Positions 17,492 through 25,290 of a stretch of 52,513 nucleotides of DNA are shown in pieces. Positions within the stretch are counted from its first letter, which is position 1. Each line of letters starts with the position of its first letter. The stretch spans positions 1 to 52,513 of the forward strand of contig CALMMG010000135.1 of NCBI GenBank assembly GCA_937868185.1, given 5' to 3'. This stretch comes from an uncultured Pseudomonadota bacterium (GTDB lineage Bacteria > Desulfobacterota > Desulfobulbia > Desulfobulbales > Desulfurivibrionaceae). The notes below the pieces were generated by a model. It saw only the letters and a program-made list of their open reading frames with translations. It had not been told where the DNA came from and ran no database searches. Made by a program: the position numbers and the translations under genes.

Positions 17492-19783
17492 ATGCAGTAC
17501 GACGTTGATCCTGACGCACTCCGCGGTTTTATCGATGAATCCAACGATTCACTTCAGGGAATCGAGTCGGACTTCATCGCTCTGGAAAATGACCCTGGCA
17601 ACGCCGAGATCATAAACAGGATCTTCCGTCCGGTGCATAGCCTCAAGGGAAATTCCGGCTTTTTCGGCCTCACCAACATCAACAAGTTCTCCCACCGGCT
17701 TGAAAATCTCCTTGATGCCTGCCGCAAAGGAGAGATATCCATCAATAAAAAGGTCATTGACATCCTGCTCAAGGGGGTCGAATACCTGCAGGCCATGCTC
17801 AACCGAGCTCAGCAGAACCCGACCGAAGTGGCTTTCCTTCCGGAAGAAAAAGACTTTCTTACCCAGGTGGAGGCTGTCCAGCCCATTGCCGCCACCGGCT
17901 CCATCCAGAGTATCATCACCCTGGAACATCTCCTCCATGAATTCCTGGATCTTGGCCAAAATATCCACAGCCACCCAATGATCCCGGGACTTCTGGATCA
18001 AATTGAAAAAGCCAATATCGATCTTCAGACAATTATCGCCACCAAAAAACAAAAAGGGCCAAGTAGCGCTTATTCCCCTGACAACCAATATTTTCTCGGC
18101 GACAGGGATTTCAGCAACCAGATGGCCCAGTTCGGCATGATCCTCGAACTGCTTGAAGGCAAAAAAGCTGCAGGCAAAGACCTCCTGCTCGCCTTTGCCC
18201 AGGCCCTTGCCCAGGTATGCGAAGCCCTGCGAGACAACCCCGCCATTGCCGGAGAGCTGGACGAACTCACGGCCATGCGGAACTTCCTTGATGACGCCCT
18301 GATGGTGTCCAGCGATGAATATAACTCCCTCTGCCGCAACCTCCTCAACTCGGTGCTCAACTGTTTTGAGGCCAGGGCAAAGACTGGCAGCATCAGATTG
18401 GGCGAAATCCTAATGGAGCAGCAGCTTGTCAATGAAGCACAAATCTCCACGGCCTTGGGCCAGCAAAAAAAGATCGGAGAGCTACTCATCGAACAAGGGA
18501 TTATCCAAGAAAACGACCTAAAAAAGGCACTGGCAATCCAAGACAAACGAGCCCTCGATGCCCACATCAAGGAAGGCCAAGGTAGCGAACAGACAAAAAC
18601 TATTCGTATTGATCAGGCACGGCTCGACAACTTTGCCAATTCCGTGGGTGGGCTTTACATCAGCCTTGACTCCCTTAATTTTCTCAAAAAACAGATGGAG
18701 ACAAAGCTGTCTGATTTTGAGCTCGTCGCCAGATTCGATGGCATCATCGATGCGCTTGACGAACAGCTTGAAAAACTACACGCCAATATCATGAGCATCC
18801 GCAGGGTGCCGGTCAAATCGCTATTCCAGCGCTTCCCCAAGGTGGTCCGCCAGCTGTCCACTTCACTCTCTAAGGAGGTCCGCTTCACCATCACCGGAGA
18901 TGAAACCGTTATCGACAAAGATCTGCTTGAGAAGATCGAAAACCCCTTGGTCCACATCCTGCGCAACTCTCTGGACCACGGGCTCCAAGCACCGGAGGCA
19001 AGAAAAAAAGCGGGCAAACCGGAACAGGGCAATCTCACGCTGCATGCGCGGGCGGACGAGAACAATGTCTACCTTATTATTGAAGACGACGGCCTGGGCA
19101 TCGATCCGCGGAAAATGAAGGAAGTCGCTCTAAACAAGGGGTTCATGACCGCTGAAGAGCTGGAACGATTGAGCGACCGGGAGCTGATCAACCTCGTTTT
19201 CAAGCCGGGTTTCAGTTCGGCAGAAAAAGTCAGTGAGGTTTCAGGGCGCGGGGTGGGCATGGACGTGGTCATGTCCGGCCTTAAGGAATGCAACGGTAGC
19301 ATCCAACTCGATTCTACGGTGGGCAAAGGCACCACGGTTTCCCTCACCGTCCCCCTTACCAAAACCCTGGTCACCAAAGATGCCATGCTCGCAGAATCAG
19401 GCGATGAAACCTATGCCATTCCCTCCGATGAAATCACCACGGTCATCGAAACAGAAAACATCATCCCGCTTCTTGCAGAAAACCACTGCATCGCATATGA
19501 TGGCGCAATCCTGCGGCTTGTTGAGCTCAACACCTTCTTCTACCCAAAAGCATCCTCAACCCTGGCTGATCCGCGCAATAAAATTGTTGTGGTCTGCAAG
19601 CCCCATGGAATCGGCCTGCTGGTTGACCGCATCCTCTCCCATCAAAAGATCGTAGCCAAGGAGTTTGGCGATGGGTACAAGAAACTTCGAAAAGTCAATG
19701 GGATCTGCGGATACACCATCATGGGTAACGACGATATTATCCTCATTGCCGACATCAAGGAAATTGCCGAGCATGCTGCATAA
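17492..19783 (+). CDS. CheA-like histidine kinase with embedded MshEN/T2SSE_N-like repeats
   Basis: The 763-residue kinase begins with an Hpt (P1) domain, with the phospho-histidine His49 in 'VHSLKGNSGFFG'. A helical middle section has no clear CheY-docking P2 domain. Two tandem ~25-residue repeats at about 302-355 ('LGEILMEQQLVNEAQISTAL' and 'IGELLIEQGIIQENDLKKAL') resemble the N-terminal domain of GspE/PilB/MshE ATPases, which in MshE binds c-di-GMP. Next come the CheA dimerisation domain, a HATPase domain ('LRNSLDHG', 'DDGLGID', 'GRGVGMDVV', 'GKGTTVSL') and a C-terminal CheW-like domain (about 630-760). There are no chemoreceptor, CheW, CheR or CheB genes nearby. The flanking receiver and NtrC activator suggest output to phospho-signalling and sigma-54 transcription rather than motility. 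Confidence 0.88.
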   Translation: MQYDVDPDALRGFIDESNDSLQGIESDFIALENDPGNAEIINRIFRPVHSLKGNSGFFGLTNINKFSHRLENLLDACRKGEISINKKVIDILLKGVEYLQAMLNRAQQNPTEVAFLPEEKDFLTQVEAVQPIAATGSIQSIITLEHLLHEFLDLGQNIHSHPMIPGLLDQIEKANIDLQTIIATKKQKGPSSAYSPDNQYFLGDRDFSNQMAQFGMILELLEGKKAAGKDLLLAFAQALAQVCEALRDNPAIAGELDELTAMRNFLDDALMVSSDEYNSLCRNLLNSVLNCFEARAKTGSIRLGEILMEQQLVNEAQISTALGQQKKIGELLIEQGIIQENDLKKALAIQDKRALDAHIKEGQGSEQTKTIRIDQARLDNFANSVGGLYISLDSLNFLKKQMETKLSDFELVARFDGIIDALDEQLEKLHANIMSIRRVPVKSLFQRFPKVVRQLSTSLSKEVRFTITGDETVIDKDLLEKIENPLVHILRNSLDHGLQAPEARKKAGKPEQGNLTLHARADENNVYLIIEDDGLGIDPRKMKEVALNKGFMTAEELERLSDRELINLVFKPGFSSAEKVSEVSGRGVGMDVVMSGLKECNGSIQLDSTVGKGTTVSLTVPLTKTLVTKDAMLAESGDETYAIPSDEITTVIETENIIPLLAENHCIAYDGAILRLVELNTFFYPKASSTLADPRNKIVVVCKPHGIGLLVDRILSHQKIVAKEFGDGYKKLRKVNGICGYTIMGNDDIILIADIKEIAEHAA

Positions 19784-19854
19784 CAGGCAGGCGTTCCCCT
19801 TTGGCACACCAAAGGTTTCCCTCAGAAATTCCACCGCTGCAAGGTTGCTTACAT

Positions 19855-21240
19855 ATGAACACCGTATTGATTGTTGACGATGAGCCAAACTACCTGATAG
19901 TCCTCTCCGAACTGCTCCGCGAAGAAGGCCTCGGAATTTTTACCGCCGGAAACGGGGAAGAGGCCCTTAAAATCCTGAATGAAACCGACATTGACCTGGT
20001 AATTACCGATATGTGTATGCCTGGGCTTGATGGCCTGGGGCTGCTCAAGGCGGCGAAAACTCTCAACCCAGACCTGCCTGTTATCATGATCACCGCTTTC
20101 GGCGAGGTGGAAATGGCCGTGGCAGCCATGAAAGCCGGGGCCTTCAACTATCTCACCAAGCCCTTCAACAACGACGAACTGGTGTTGAACACCGCCAAGG
20201 CCCTGGAGCATTACGCCGTGCTCCGCGAGAACATGCGGCTTCGGGAGGAAATGCGCTCCCGGACCTCTTATGCCAGCATGGTCGGCAAAAACCAGAAGAT
20301 GCAGGCCATCTTCAACCTCATCGAAAAAGTGGCCCCGACCTCGACCTCGGTCCTGATTACCGGCGAATCCGGCACCGGCAAGGAGCTGGTGGCCAGGGCC
20401 ATCCATTGCAATAGCCCACGAGAAAAAGCGCCGTTCATCTCCCTCAACTGCGCAGGTCTCCCGGAAAATCTTCTGGAAAGCGAGCTCTTCGGCCATGAAA
20501 AGGGCGCCTTTACCGGGGCCATCGCCCTGCGCAAGGGGCGGTTCGAACTGGCCGACACCGGCAGCCTTTTTCTCGACGAAGTCGGGGAGATGGCCATGCC
20601 GCTCCAGGCAAAACTGCTGCGGGTGCTCCAAGAACGGAGCTTTGAGCGGGTCGGAGGCAGCCAGACCCTGCGGGTTGATGTCCGAATTATCGCTGCCACC
20701 AACAGAGATCTCAAGGACGAAGTGGACAAAGGACATTTCCGGGAAGACCTCTATTACCGGCTCAACGTGCTCCACATCCATCTCCCCCCTCTGCGAGAAC
20801 GCACCGATGATATTCCCATGCTGGTCGCCCATTTCGTCAGCAAATATGCCGAACAGCTGAACAAACCAAAGCTGGAGATTGCCACGGAAACCGTCCGGTT
20901 TCTCACGACCCTGCCTTGGGAAGGTAACATTCGAGAGCTCGAAAACACCATCGAACGGGCAGCCATTCTCTGCACCAGAAACCTGATCCGCCCAGAAGAT
21001 GTTCAGCCCGAGACCCAAAGCGGGAAGGAGCCCTTACAGTGGCTGAATGGCTTCGACCTGGAGCAGGCGATCCCGGCCAATACCCCTCTACCCGACGTGC
21101 TTGACGGCATTGAAAAGAAAATGGTCCTCTCTGCTTTGAACAAGGCGAACTATGTCCAGACAAGAGCGGCGGATGCCTTGGGAATCACCAAGAGCCTGCT
21201 CCAATACAAGATGAAGAAACACGGCATCCTCAAACGCTGA
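19855..21240 (+). CDS. NtrC-family sigma-54-dependent response regulator
   Basis: The 461-residue activator has an N-terminal receiver (Asp8, Asp9, phospho-acceptor Asp52, Thr80, Lys102). The AAA+ domain has Walker A 'GESGTGKE' (about 170-177), the sigma-54-contacting 'GAFTGA' loop (about 217-222) and the sensor 'NRDLKDEV'. A Fis-type helix-turn-helix at the C terminus reads 'ALNKANYVQTRAADALGITKSLLQ'. It should open sigma-54 promoters when phosphorylated. I chose the ATG at 19855, where the receiver begins; an in-frame TTG at 19801 would add 18 residues of no domain character. It lies 71 bases after the CheA-like gene and is probably that kinase's transcriptional output. It might also serve the orphan ZraS-like kinase 16 kb away, but that is speculation. 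Confidence 0.94.
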   Translation: MNTVLIVDDEPNYLIVLSELLREEGLGIFTAGNGEEALKILNETDIDLVITDMCMPGLDGLGLLKAAKTLNPDLPVIMITAFGEVEMAVAAMKAGAFNYLTKPFNNDELVLNTAKALEHYAVLRENMRLREEMRSRTSYASMVGKNQKMQAIFNLIEKVAPTSTSVLITGESGTGKELVARAIHCNSPREKAPFISLNCAGLPENLLESELFGHEKGAFTGAIALRKGRFELADTGSLFLDEVGEMAMPLQAKLLRVLQERSFERVGGSQTLRVDVRIIAATNRDLKDEVDKGHFREDLYYRLNVLHIHLPPLRERTDDIPMLVAHFVSKYAEQLNKPKLEIATETVRFLTTLPWEGNIRELENTIERAAILCTRNLIRPEDVQPETQSGKEPLQWLNGFDLEQAIPANTPLPDVLDGIEKKMVLSALNKANYVQTRAADALGITKSLLQYKMKKHGILKR

Positions 21241-21317
21241 AATTTCCCTGGGCGGAGCCGAAGAATTAACCCGACGCGTCTGAAAAATTAGGCAGCAAAC
21301 CACCCCAGGTCCCCACG

Positions 21318-21500
21318 ATGAGCTTTTCCTGCAAAAACTACGACTACAATGATGATAAATGCCTGATGCTCAAACAGGAATGTATTCCTGGTCGACCAGG
21401 CTGCGTGCTTGAAGGGAGGGTCGCCTTGAGTGAAGCGCTCACAGACCGGATCAAGGAGCTGGAGCAGAAAAAGACCTCCGGCACAATAGGCAAGAAATAA
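21318..21500 (+). CDS. Small four-cysteine protein of unknown function
   Basis: This 60-residue open frame encodes a small hydrophilic protein with cysteines at positions 5, 15, 22 and 29 (spacing C-x9-C-x6-C-x6-C), followed by a charged helix and a Lys-rich end. Four regularly spaced cysteines suggest a metal site or disulfides. No family was recognised. It starts 77 bases after the NtrC-type gene and ends 8 bases before the flavoprotein gene on the same strand, which supports its being real and co-transcribed. There is no hydrophobic segment or signal peptide. Confidence 0.6.
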   Translation: MSFSCKNYDYNDDKCLMLKQECIPGRPGCVLEGRVALSEALTDRIKELEQKKTSGTIGKK

Positions 21501-21508
21501 CCTGCCCC

Positions 21509-22768
21509 ATGAAAAACGAAACCAGGGTGGCGGTTGTCGGTTGTGGCCCGGCCGGACTCATGGCCGCCACCGTCTTAAGCGAAGCAGGCCTGTCAGTGGA
21601 TCTCTTCGATACAAAAGGTTCGGCTGGCTGTAAATTCCTGGTTGCCGGTCGCGGGGGGCTCAATCTTACTCATTCGGAACACGCCGAATCCTTTGTCGCC
21701 CGCTACGGGAACAACGCCGAAATTTTCAAAAAATTCCTTGCCGATTTTTCGCCAGACGACCTGCGCGCCTGGTTGCGCCGACTCGGAGTGGAAACCTTTG
21801 TCGGCACCAGTGGCCGGGTCTTCCCCAAAGACGCCACCGCCCGCGATATTCTGAAAATCTGGATTGATGCCCTGGGCAAACACGGTGTTGTTTTCCACTA
21901 CCACCACCGCTGGCAGGGATTTACCAAAACAGGCACCCCAATCTTTATTACTAAGACCGGCGAACTCCTCGAACTCCCGGCTAAGGCCGTACTCCTTGCC
22001 CTGGGCGGGGCAAGCTGGCCGCAAACCGGCTCTGATGGAAGCTGGACCTCGCTCCTCGTTACCAAGGGCGTCCATTTAGAACCATTCCGCCCGGCAAATT
22101 GCGGGCTCGAAGTGGCGTGGTCCGAGCATTTCCGTAGCCGCTTTAGCGGCAAACCCCTCAAAAATATCCTGCTCCGCTGTGACGACCAGCAGGCCACCGG
22201 CGATGTGGTGGTGACCAGCCATGGCCTGGAAGGAGGGCCGGTCTATGCCTTGAGCGGGGTCATCCGCGACCTATTGAAAAAAACCAAGCCCGTCCCCCTC
22301 TTTCTCGATCTCAAACGCGATCTCTCACTGGAACGGATTCAGGAAAAACTTGAACACCCGCGCGGCAAGGAAAGTCTCGCCAATTTCCTGCGCAAGGCCA
22401 TACACCTTACCGGCCCAGCCTACTCACTGCTCCGCGAAATCTGCTCCTCGGAAGAGCTAAACAGCCCGGAGGTTCTTGCCGAACACATTAAGAATCTTCC
22501 CATACCCATCATCAATACCAGGCCTCTTGCCGAGGCAATTTCCTCTGCCGGAGGTATAACCTTTCCAGAGGTAGACGAGAACCTCATGCTCCGTAAACTC
22601 CCCGGAGTATTCGTGGCCGGAGAAATGCTGGACTGGGAAGCACCAACCGGAGGCTACCTGCTACAGGGCGCCTTTACCACCGGATACCTGGCCGCACAAG
22701 GCCTTCTGAAATGGCTGAAACTTTCGATCCACCCACTCCCGCCGCACCCTTCCACACAGGACAACTGA
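21509..22768 (+). CDS. YhiN/HI0933-family FAD-dependent oxidoreductase
   Basis: The 419-residue flavoprotein has the N-terminal dinucleotide-binding motif 'VVGCGPAGLMAATVLSEAG' and the family signature 'GCKFLVAGRGGLNLTHSE'. It ends with 'GVFVAGEMLDWEAPTGGYLLQGAFTTGYLAAQG', the FAD-binding block of this group. Members are soluble enzymes (the family includes BaiN-like reductases); the subgroup appears closest to the shorter TIGR03862 type. The physiological substrate is unknown. It may form a unit with the small Cys protein just upstream. The 203 bases before the SelW-like gene contain no gene. Confidence 0.85.
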   Translation: MKNETRVAVVGCGPAGLMAATVLSEAGLSVDLFDTKGSAGCKFLVAGRGGLNLTHSEHAESFVARYGNNAEIFKKFLADFSPDDLRAWLRRLGVETFVGTSGRVFPKDATARDILKIWIDALGKHGVVFHYHHRWQGFTKTGTPIFITKTGELLELPAKAVLLALGGASWPQTGSDGSWTSLLVTKGVHLEPFRPANCGLEVAWSEHFRSRFSGKPLKNILLRCDDQQATGDVVVTSHGLEGGPVYALSGVIRDLLKKTKPVPLFLDLKRDLSLERIQEKLEHPRGKESLANFLRKAIHLTGPAYSLLREICSSEELNSPEVLAEHIKNLPIPIINTRPLAEAISSAGGITFPEVDENLMLRKLPGVFVAGEMLDWEAPTGGYLLQGAFTTGYLAAQGLLKWLKLSIHPLPPHPSTQDN

Positions 22769-22971
22769 CAGGCTAAACCTTGCCGCGCACGCATATTTCC
22801 CCCACCTTTCCTCTTAAAACACCTTTGCCGACTCATTTCTCCGCTTGCGATCAAAATGAATTAATCGGACAATCCATCCTGTTCTAATCAGATACTGTTG
22901 TGGTATAAAGAAACATCGAGTCGCGCATATTCTGCCACCCATTAAACAATATTTTTACACGGAAACTCACC

Positions 22972-23196
22972 ATGAAGATCACCATCACCTACTGCACACA
23001 ATGAAACTATCTGCCACGGGCTTCCAGGCTGGAAGCCGAGCTGAAGCAACAATTCGCCGCCGAGGTTGAGCTGATTCCAGGATCAGGCGGCATCTATGAA
23101 ATCATGGTCGATGGCCACCTGATCTTTTCAAAACAGGCGGCCGGCCGTTTTGCCGAGCCCGAAGAAATCATCAGCCTCATCCAGAACCACGGATAA
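22972..23196 (+). CDS. SelW-like (Rdx family) selenoprotein, Sec at in-frame TGA
   Basis: The 74-codon gene starts at ATG 22972 and ends at TAA 23194-23196, with one in-frame TGA at 23002-23004 (codon 11). Read as selenocysteine, the N terminus is 'MKITITYCTQ-U-NYLPRASRL', with the CxxU redox motif (Cys8, Sec11) of the SelW/SelT/SelH thioredoxin-like family. The rest fits the Rdx fold: 'VELIPGSGGIYEIMVDGHLIFSK' and 'AGRFAEPEEIISLI'. Bacterial homologues have 'YCTQCNW' or a Sec version here. A SECIS-like hairpin lies just after the TGA (23019-23037). Frame and conservation persist on both sides of the TGA, which argues against a pseudogene. The FHA-cyclase gene follows after 22 bases. The role is presumed thiol redox; the substrate is unknown. 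Decoding needs selABC elsewhere in the genome. Confidence 0.88.
23019..23037 (+). promoter_or_regulatory. Bacterial SECIS-like hairpin
   Basis: A perfect 7-bp stem (GGCTTCC at 23019-23025, GGAAGCC at 23031-23037) encloses the loop AGGCT. The loop begins 22 bases after the UGA and has G as its second base, both within the described limits for bacterial SECIS elements recognised by SelB. It lies inside the reading frame, as bacterial SECIS elements must. Confidence 0.78.
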
Positions 23197-23218
23197 CAGA
23201 AAGGCCTACCTGACAACC

Positions 23219-24211
23219 ATGACCGAATCCCAGGAAAAGCCAGCGACCCTCATTCTTCTTGATGCCCAGGAAGCCACTGCCCACCGCTGGCTGCTCAACA
23301 ACAGTACCACCTATAGTCTGGGCCGGGTGGCCAACACCGATATCACCCTTCCCTATTCATGGGTATCCCGGAAACACGCCATGATTCAAAAGGAAGAAAA
23401 TGGCCGCTTCAGTCTCCTTGATCTGGGCAGCTCCAACGGCACTTTTATCAACGGCCGTAAAATTCATACGCCCGTTACCCTACAAGATGGAGACTGCATC
23501 GGCATCGGCAGCACCCGTCTCCTGTTCCACCAAGATATCATCCCTGCCCAGCCGTCACCACCAAGCAGCTCTGACCTCGATGAAATGACCGTGGCCTTTG
23601 TCCAGAAACAGATCATCACCATTCTGATCTGCGACATCCATGAATTCACTAAATTGTCCGAAACCATGGGGGACAAGTGGGTTTCCCAGCTTCTCCAACA
23701 CTGGACGGGAGGAGTAAGCAAGCTGGTACACAAACATAACGGGGTAGTCGATAAATTTATCGGTGACGCGGTCATGGCCCTATGGGCTGGACCACATCTT
23801 CAGGACAATATCAACCATGCCCTGAAAACCGCTATTGCCATCAATACATTCACCAACAATCTCAACAAGAAGGTTCCGAATCTACCCTGGCCTCTGCAGA
23901 TCGGGGCTGCCCTTAACACCGGCGAGGCCATGATGGGAAATCTTGCCCAAGACGGGGAGAATAACTATACCGTGGTCGGGGACGTGGTCAACGTGGCTTT
24001 TCGCCTGGAAAACATGACCAACAGTCAAGAGAATCTGGATCTTGTTATGGGCTGCGATGCCGCAATACACCTCCTTGAGCCCGATACTTTTTTTAAAAAA
24101 TACTCCTTCCGGGTGAAAGGAAAACAGGAGGCGGTTGAGGCCTATGGTTGCAGCTTTTCCCAGCTTTCATCCTATCTTGAAAAAAACACAGGGATGCCAT
24201 GCGCCCTGTGA
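23219..24211 (+). CDS. FHA domain-class III adenylate cyclase
   Basis: The 330-residue cytoplasmic protein joins an FHA domain (about residues 25-105) to a class III cyclase domain (about 128-315). FHA landmarks are Gly35-Arg36, 'SRKH' and 'SSNGTFING', which bind phospho-threonine. The cyclase has both metal aspartates, Asp139 ('LICDIHEFT') and Asp183 ('KFIGDAVMALW'), the adenine-specifying Lys179/Asp255 pair, and Asn258/Arg262 in 'VVNVAFRLE'. It should therefore be active and make cAMP. The ATG at 23219 was preferred over upstream in-frame starts that overlap the selenoprotein gene. It follows that gene by 22 bases and precedes the HD-GYP gene by 75. A Ser/Thr kinase partner for the FHA domain is not in the window. 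Confidence 0.9.
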   Translation: MTESQEKPATLILLDAQEATAHRWLLNNSTTYSLGRVANTDITLPYSWVSRKHAMIQKEENGRFSLLDLGSSNGTFINGRKIHTPVTLQDGDCIGIGSTRLLFHQDIIPAQPSPPSSSDLDEMTVAFVQKQIITILICDIHEFTKLSETMGDKWVSQLLQHWTGGVSKLVHKHNGVVDKFIGDAVMALWAGPHLQDNINHALKTAIAINTFTNNLNKKVPNLPWPLQIGAALNTGEAMMGNLAQDGENNYTVVGDVVNVAFRLENMTNSQENLDLVMGCDAAIHLLEPDTFFKKYSFRVKGKQEAVEAYGCSFSQLSSYLEKNTGMPCAL

Positions 24212-24286
24212 ACTGCGCCGCCCAACCTAACCGAACTTTCGGCTACACTACATCGCTAGAAAATAATTGGAGAACCTGAAAAGAAC

Positions 24287-25246
24287 ATGATCCTCGAATC
24301 CAAAAAATTCATCCGGATTGTCACCGATTATCTTCTTGCGGAAGACCGAATAATCGATTTCAACATCTACGCTAAGCCTCCCAATAGCAATAAACCCGTC
24401 CTGCTGATCGCGGCCAATACCAATATTGCCAACATCAAAGATGTCCTCGCCAGGAAAAACCACGGGCCGCTCTTCATCACCCAAGATTCCTCCATGAAAT
24501 TTGAAAATTTCATGGAGGAATCCCTGGATTCCATTATCAAGAATCCGACCATTCCTCTTGAGCAAAAATCCTCAATTGTGCATGCCTGCGCCACAAACAT
24601 CATCCGAGATGTTTTTGATGACCCCCGGAGCGGCAAAAACATCTCCCGCGCCAAAAATATAACCAGCAACATCATCGATCTTACCCTGGCGGACACCCAA
24701 TCCATCCGCCACCTCCTTCGCCTGGGCTCCCACCATTATTACACTTTTTCCCACTGCGTAAATGTCGCGGTATTTGGCGTTGGCCTCTGGCTGATGATCC
24801 GCAAGGGCGATGACACGGAGCTCCACGATTTTACCCTTGGCTGTATCCTGCACGATGTGGGAAAAAGCCAGATCTTAGACAGCATCCTGAACAAACCAGG
24901 AAAACTCGACTTCGAAGAGTTTGAAATCATCAAAAAACACCCCGGCCAAGGCCACTGGCTCATGGCCAAGCACGCATCTGAAATCACCCTGGATGTCATC
25001 CTGCACCATCACGAAAAAATCAACGGCAACGGCTACCCCCATGGACTCAAGCGAGACCAGATTTCTGACAACGCCAAGATCGCCACGATCGCGGACGTGT
25101 ACGACGCCCTGACAACCAACCGGCCATACGGAGGGGCGCGACGGCCTCTTAGCGCCCTGACCCTGATGAAAAAAGAGATGGTCGGTCACTTCGAGCAGAA
25201 AAGATTTGAAGAATTTATCCTATTCTTAGGAGGCAGGTCGGCCTGA
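24287..25246 (+). CDS. HD-GYP domain phosphodiesterase-type protein
   Basis: The 319-residue protein has a C-terminal HD-GYP domain (about 140-310) with His189-Asp190 in 'ILHDVGKSQILD', 'HHHEKINGNGYPHGL' containing GYP at 249-251, and 'IADVYDALTTNRPYG'. HD-GYP proteins hydrolyse c-di-GMP or cGAMP. The N-terminal 130 residues are not a receiver or any domain I recognise. Codons 67-79 in that part are spelled by a perfect 38-base palindrome (24485-24522). GGAG precedes the ATG by about 14 bases. Location after the adenylate cyclase and before ppsR on one strand suggests a shared signalling transcript. Confidence 0.9.
   Translation: MILESKKFIRIVTDYLLAEDRIIDFNIYAKPPNSNKPVLLIAANTNIANIKDVLARKNHGPLFITQDSSMKFENFMEESLDSIIKNPTIPLEQKSSIVHACATNIIRDVFDDPRSGKNISRAKNITSNIIDLTLADTQSIRHLLRLGSHHYYTFSHCVNVAVFGVGLWLMIRKGDDTELHDFTLGCILHDVGKSQILDSILNKPGKLDFEEFEIIKKHPGQGHWLMAKHASEITLDVILHHHEKINGNGYPHGLKRDQISDNAKIATIADVYDALTTNRPYGGARRPLSALTLMKKEMVGHFEQKRFEEFILFLGGRSA
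24485..24522. repeat. Perfect 38-base palindrome inside the HD-GYP gene
   Basis: An 18-base arm (24485-24502, GATTCCTCCATGAAATTT) is followed by the two bases GA and then its exact reverse complement (24505-24522). The left arm begins on a codon boundary. There is no mismatch in 18 pairs. No T-run follows, so it is not a standard terminator. Confidence 0.95.
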
Positions 25247-25290
25247 GTCCGTCATGTCCTTTTTCCCCAGGCAACAAGGAGCAACGCAGC

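Noticed and set aside
19849-21018. A 389-codon minus-strand open frame
   Set aside because: It mirrors the NtrC-family gene, and its composition reflects the complement of that gene.
17068-21240. Flagellar chemotaxis operon
   Set aside because: A CheA-like kinase and receiver are present, but no flagellar, MCP, CheW, CheR or CheB gene accompanies them.
22972-23196. SelW-like gene as a pseudogene with a nonsense mutation
   Set aside because: The stop is TGA at the exact Sec position, a correctly spaced SECIS-like hairpin follows, and the frame is otherwise intact.
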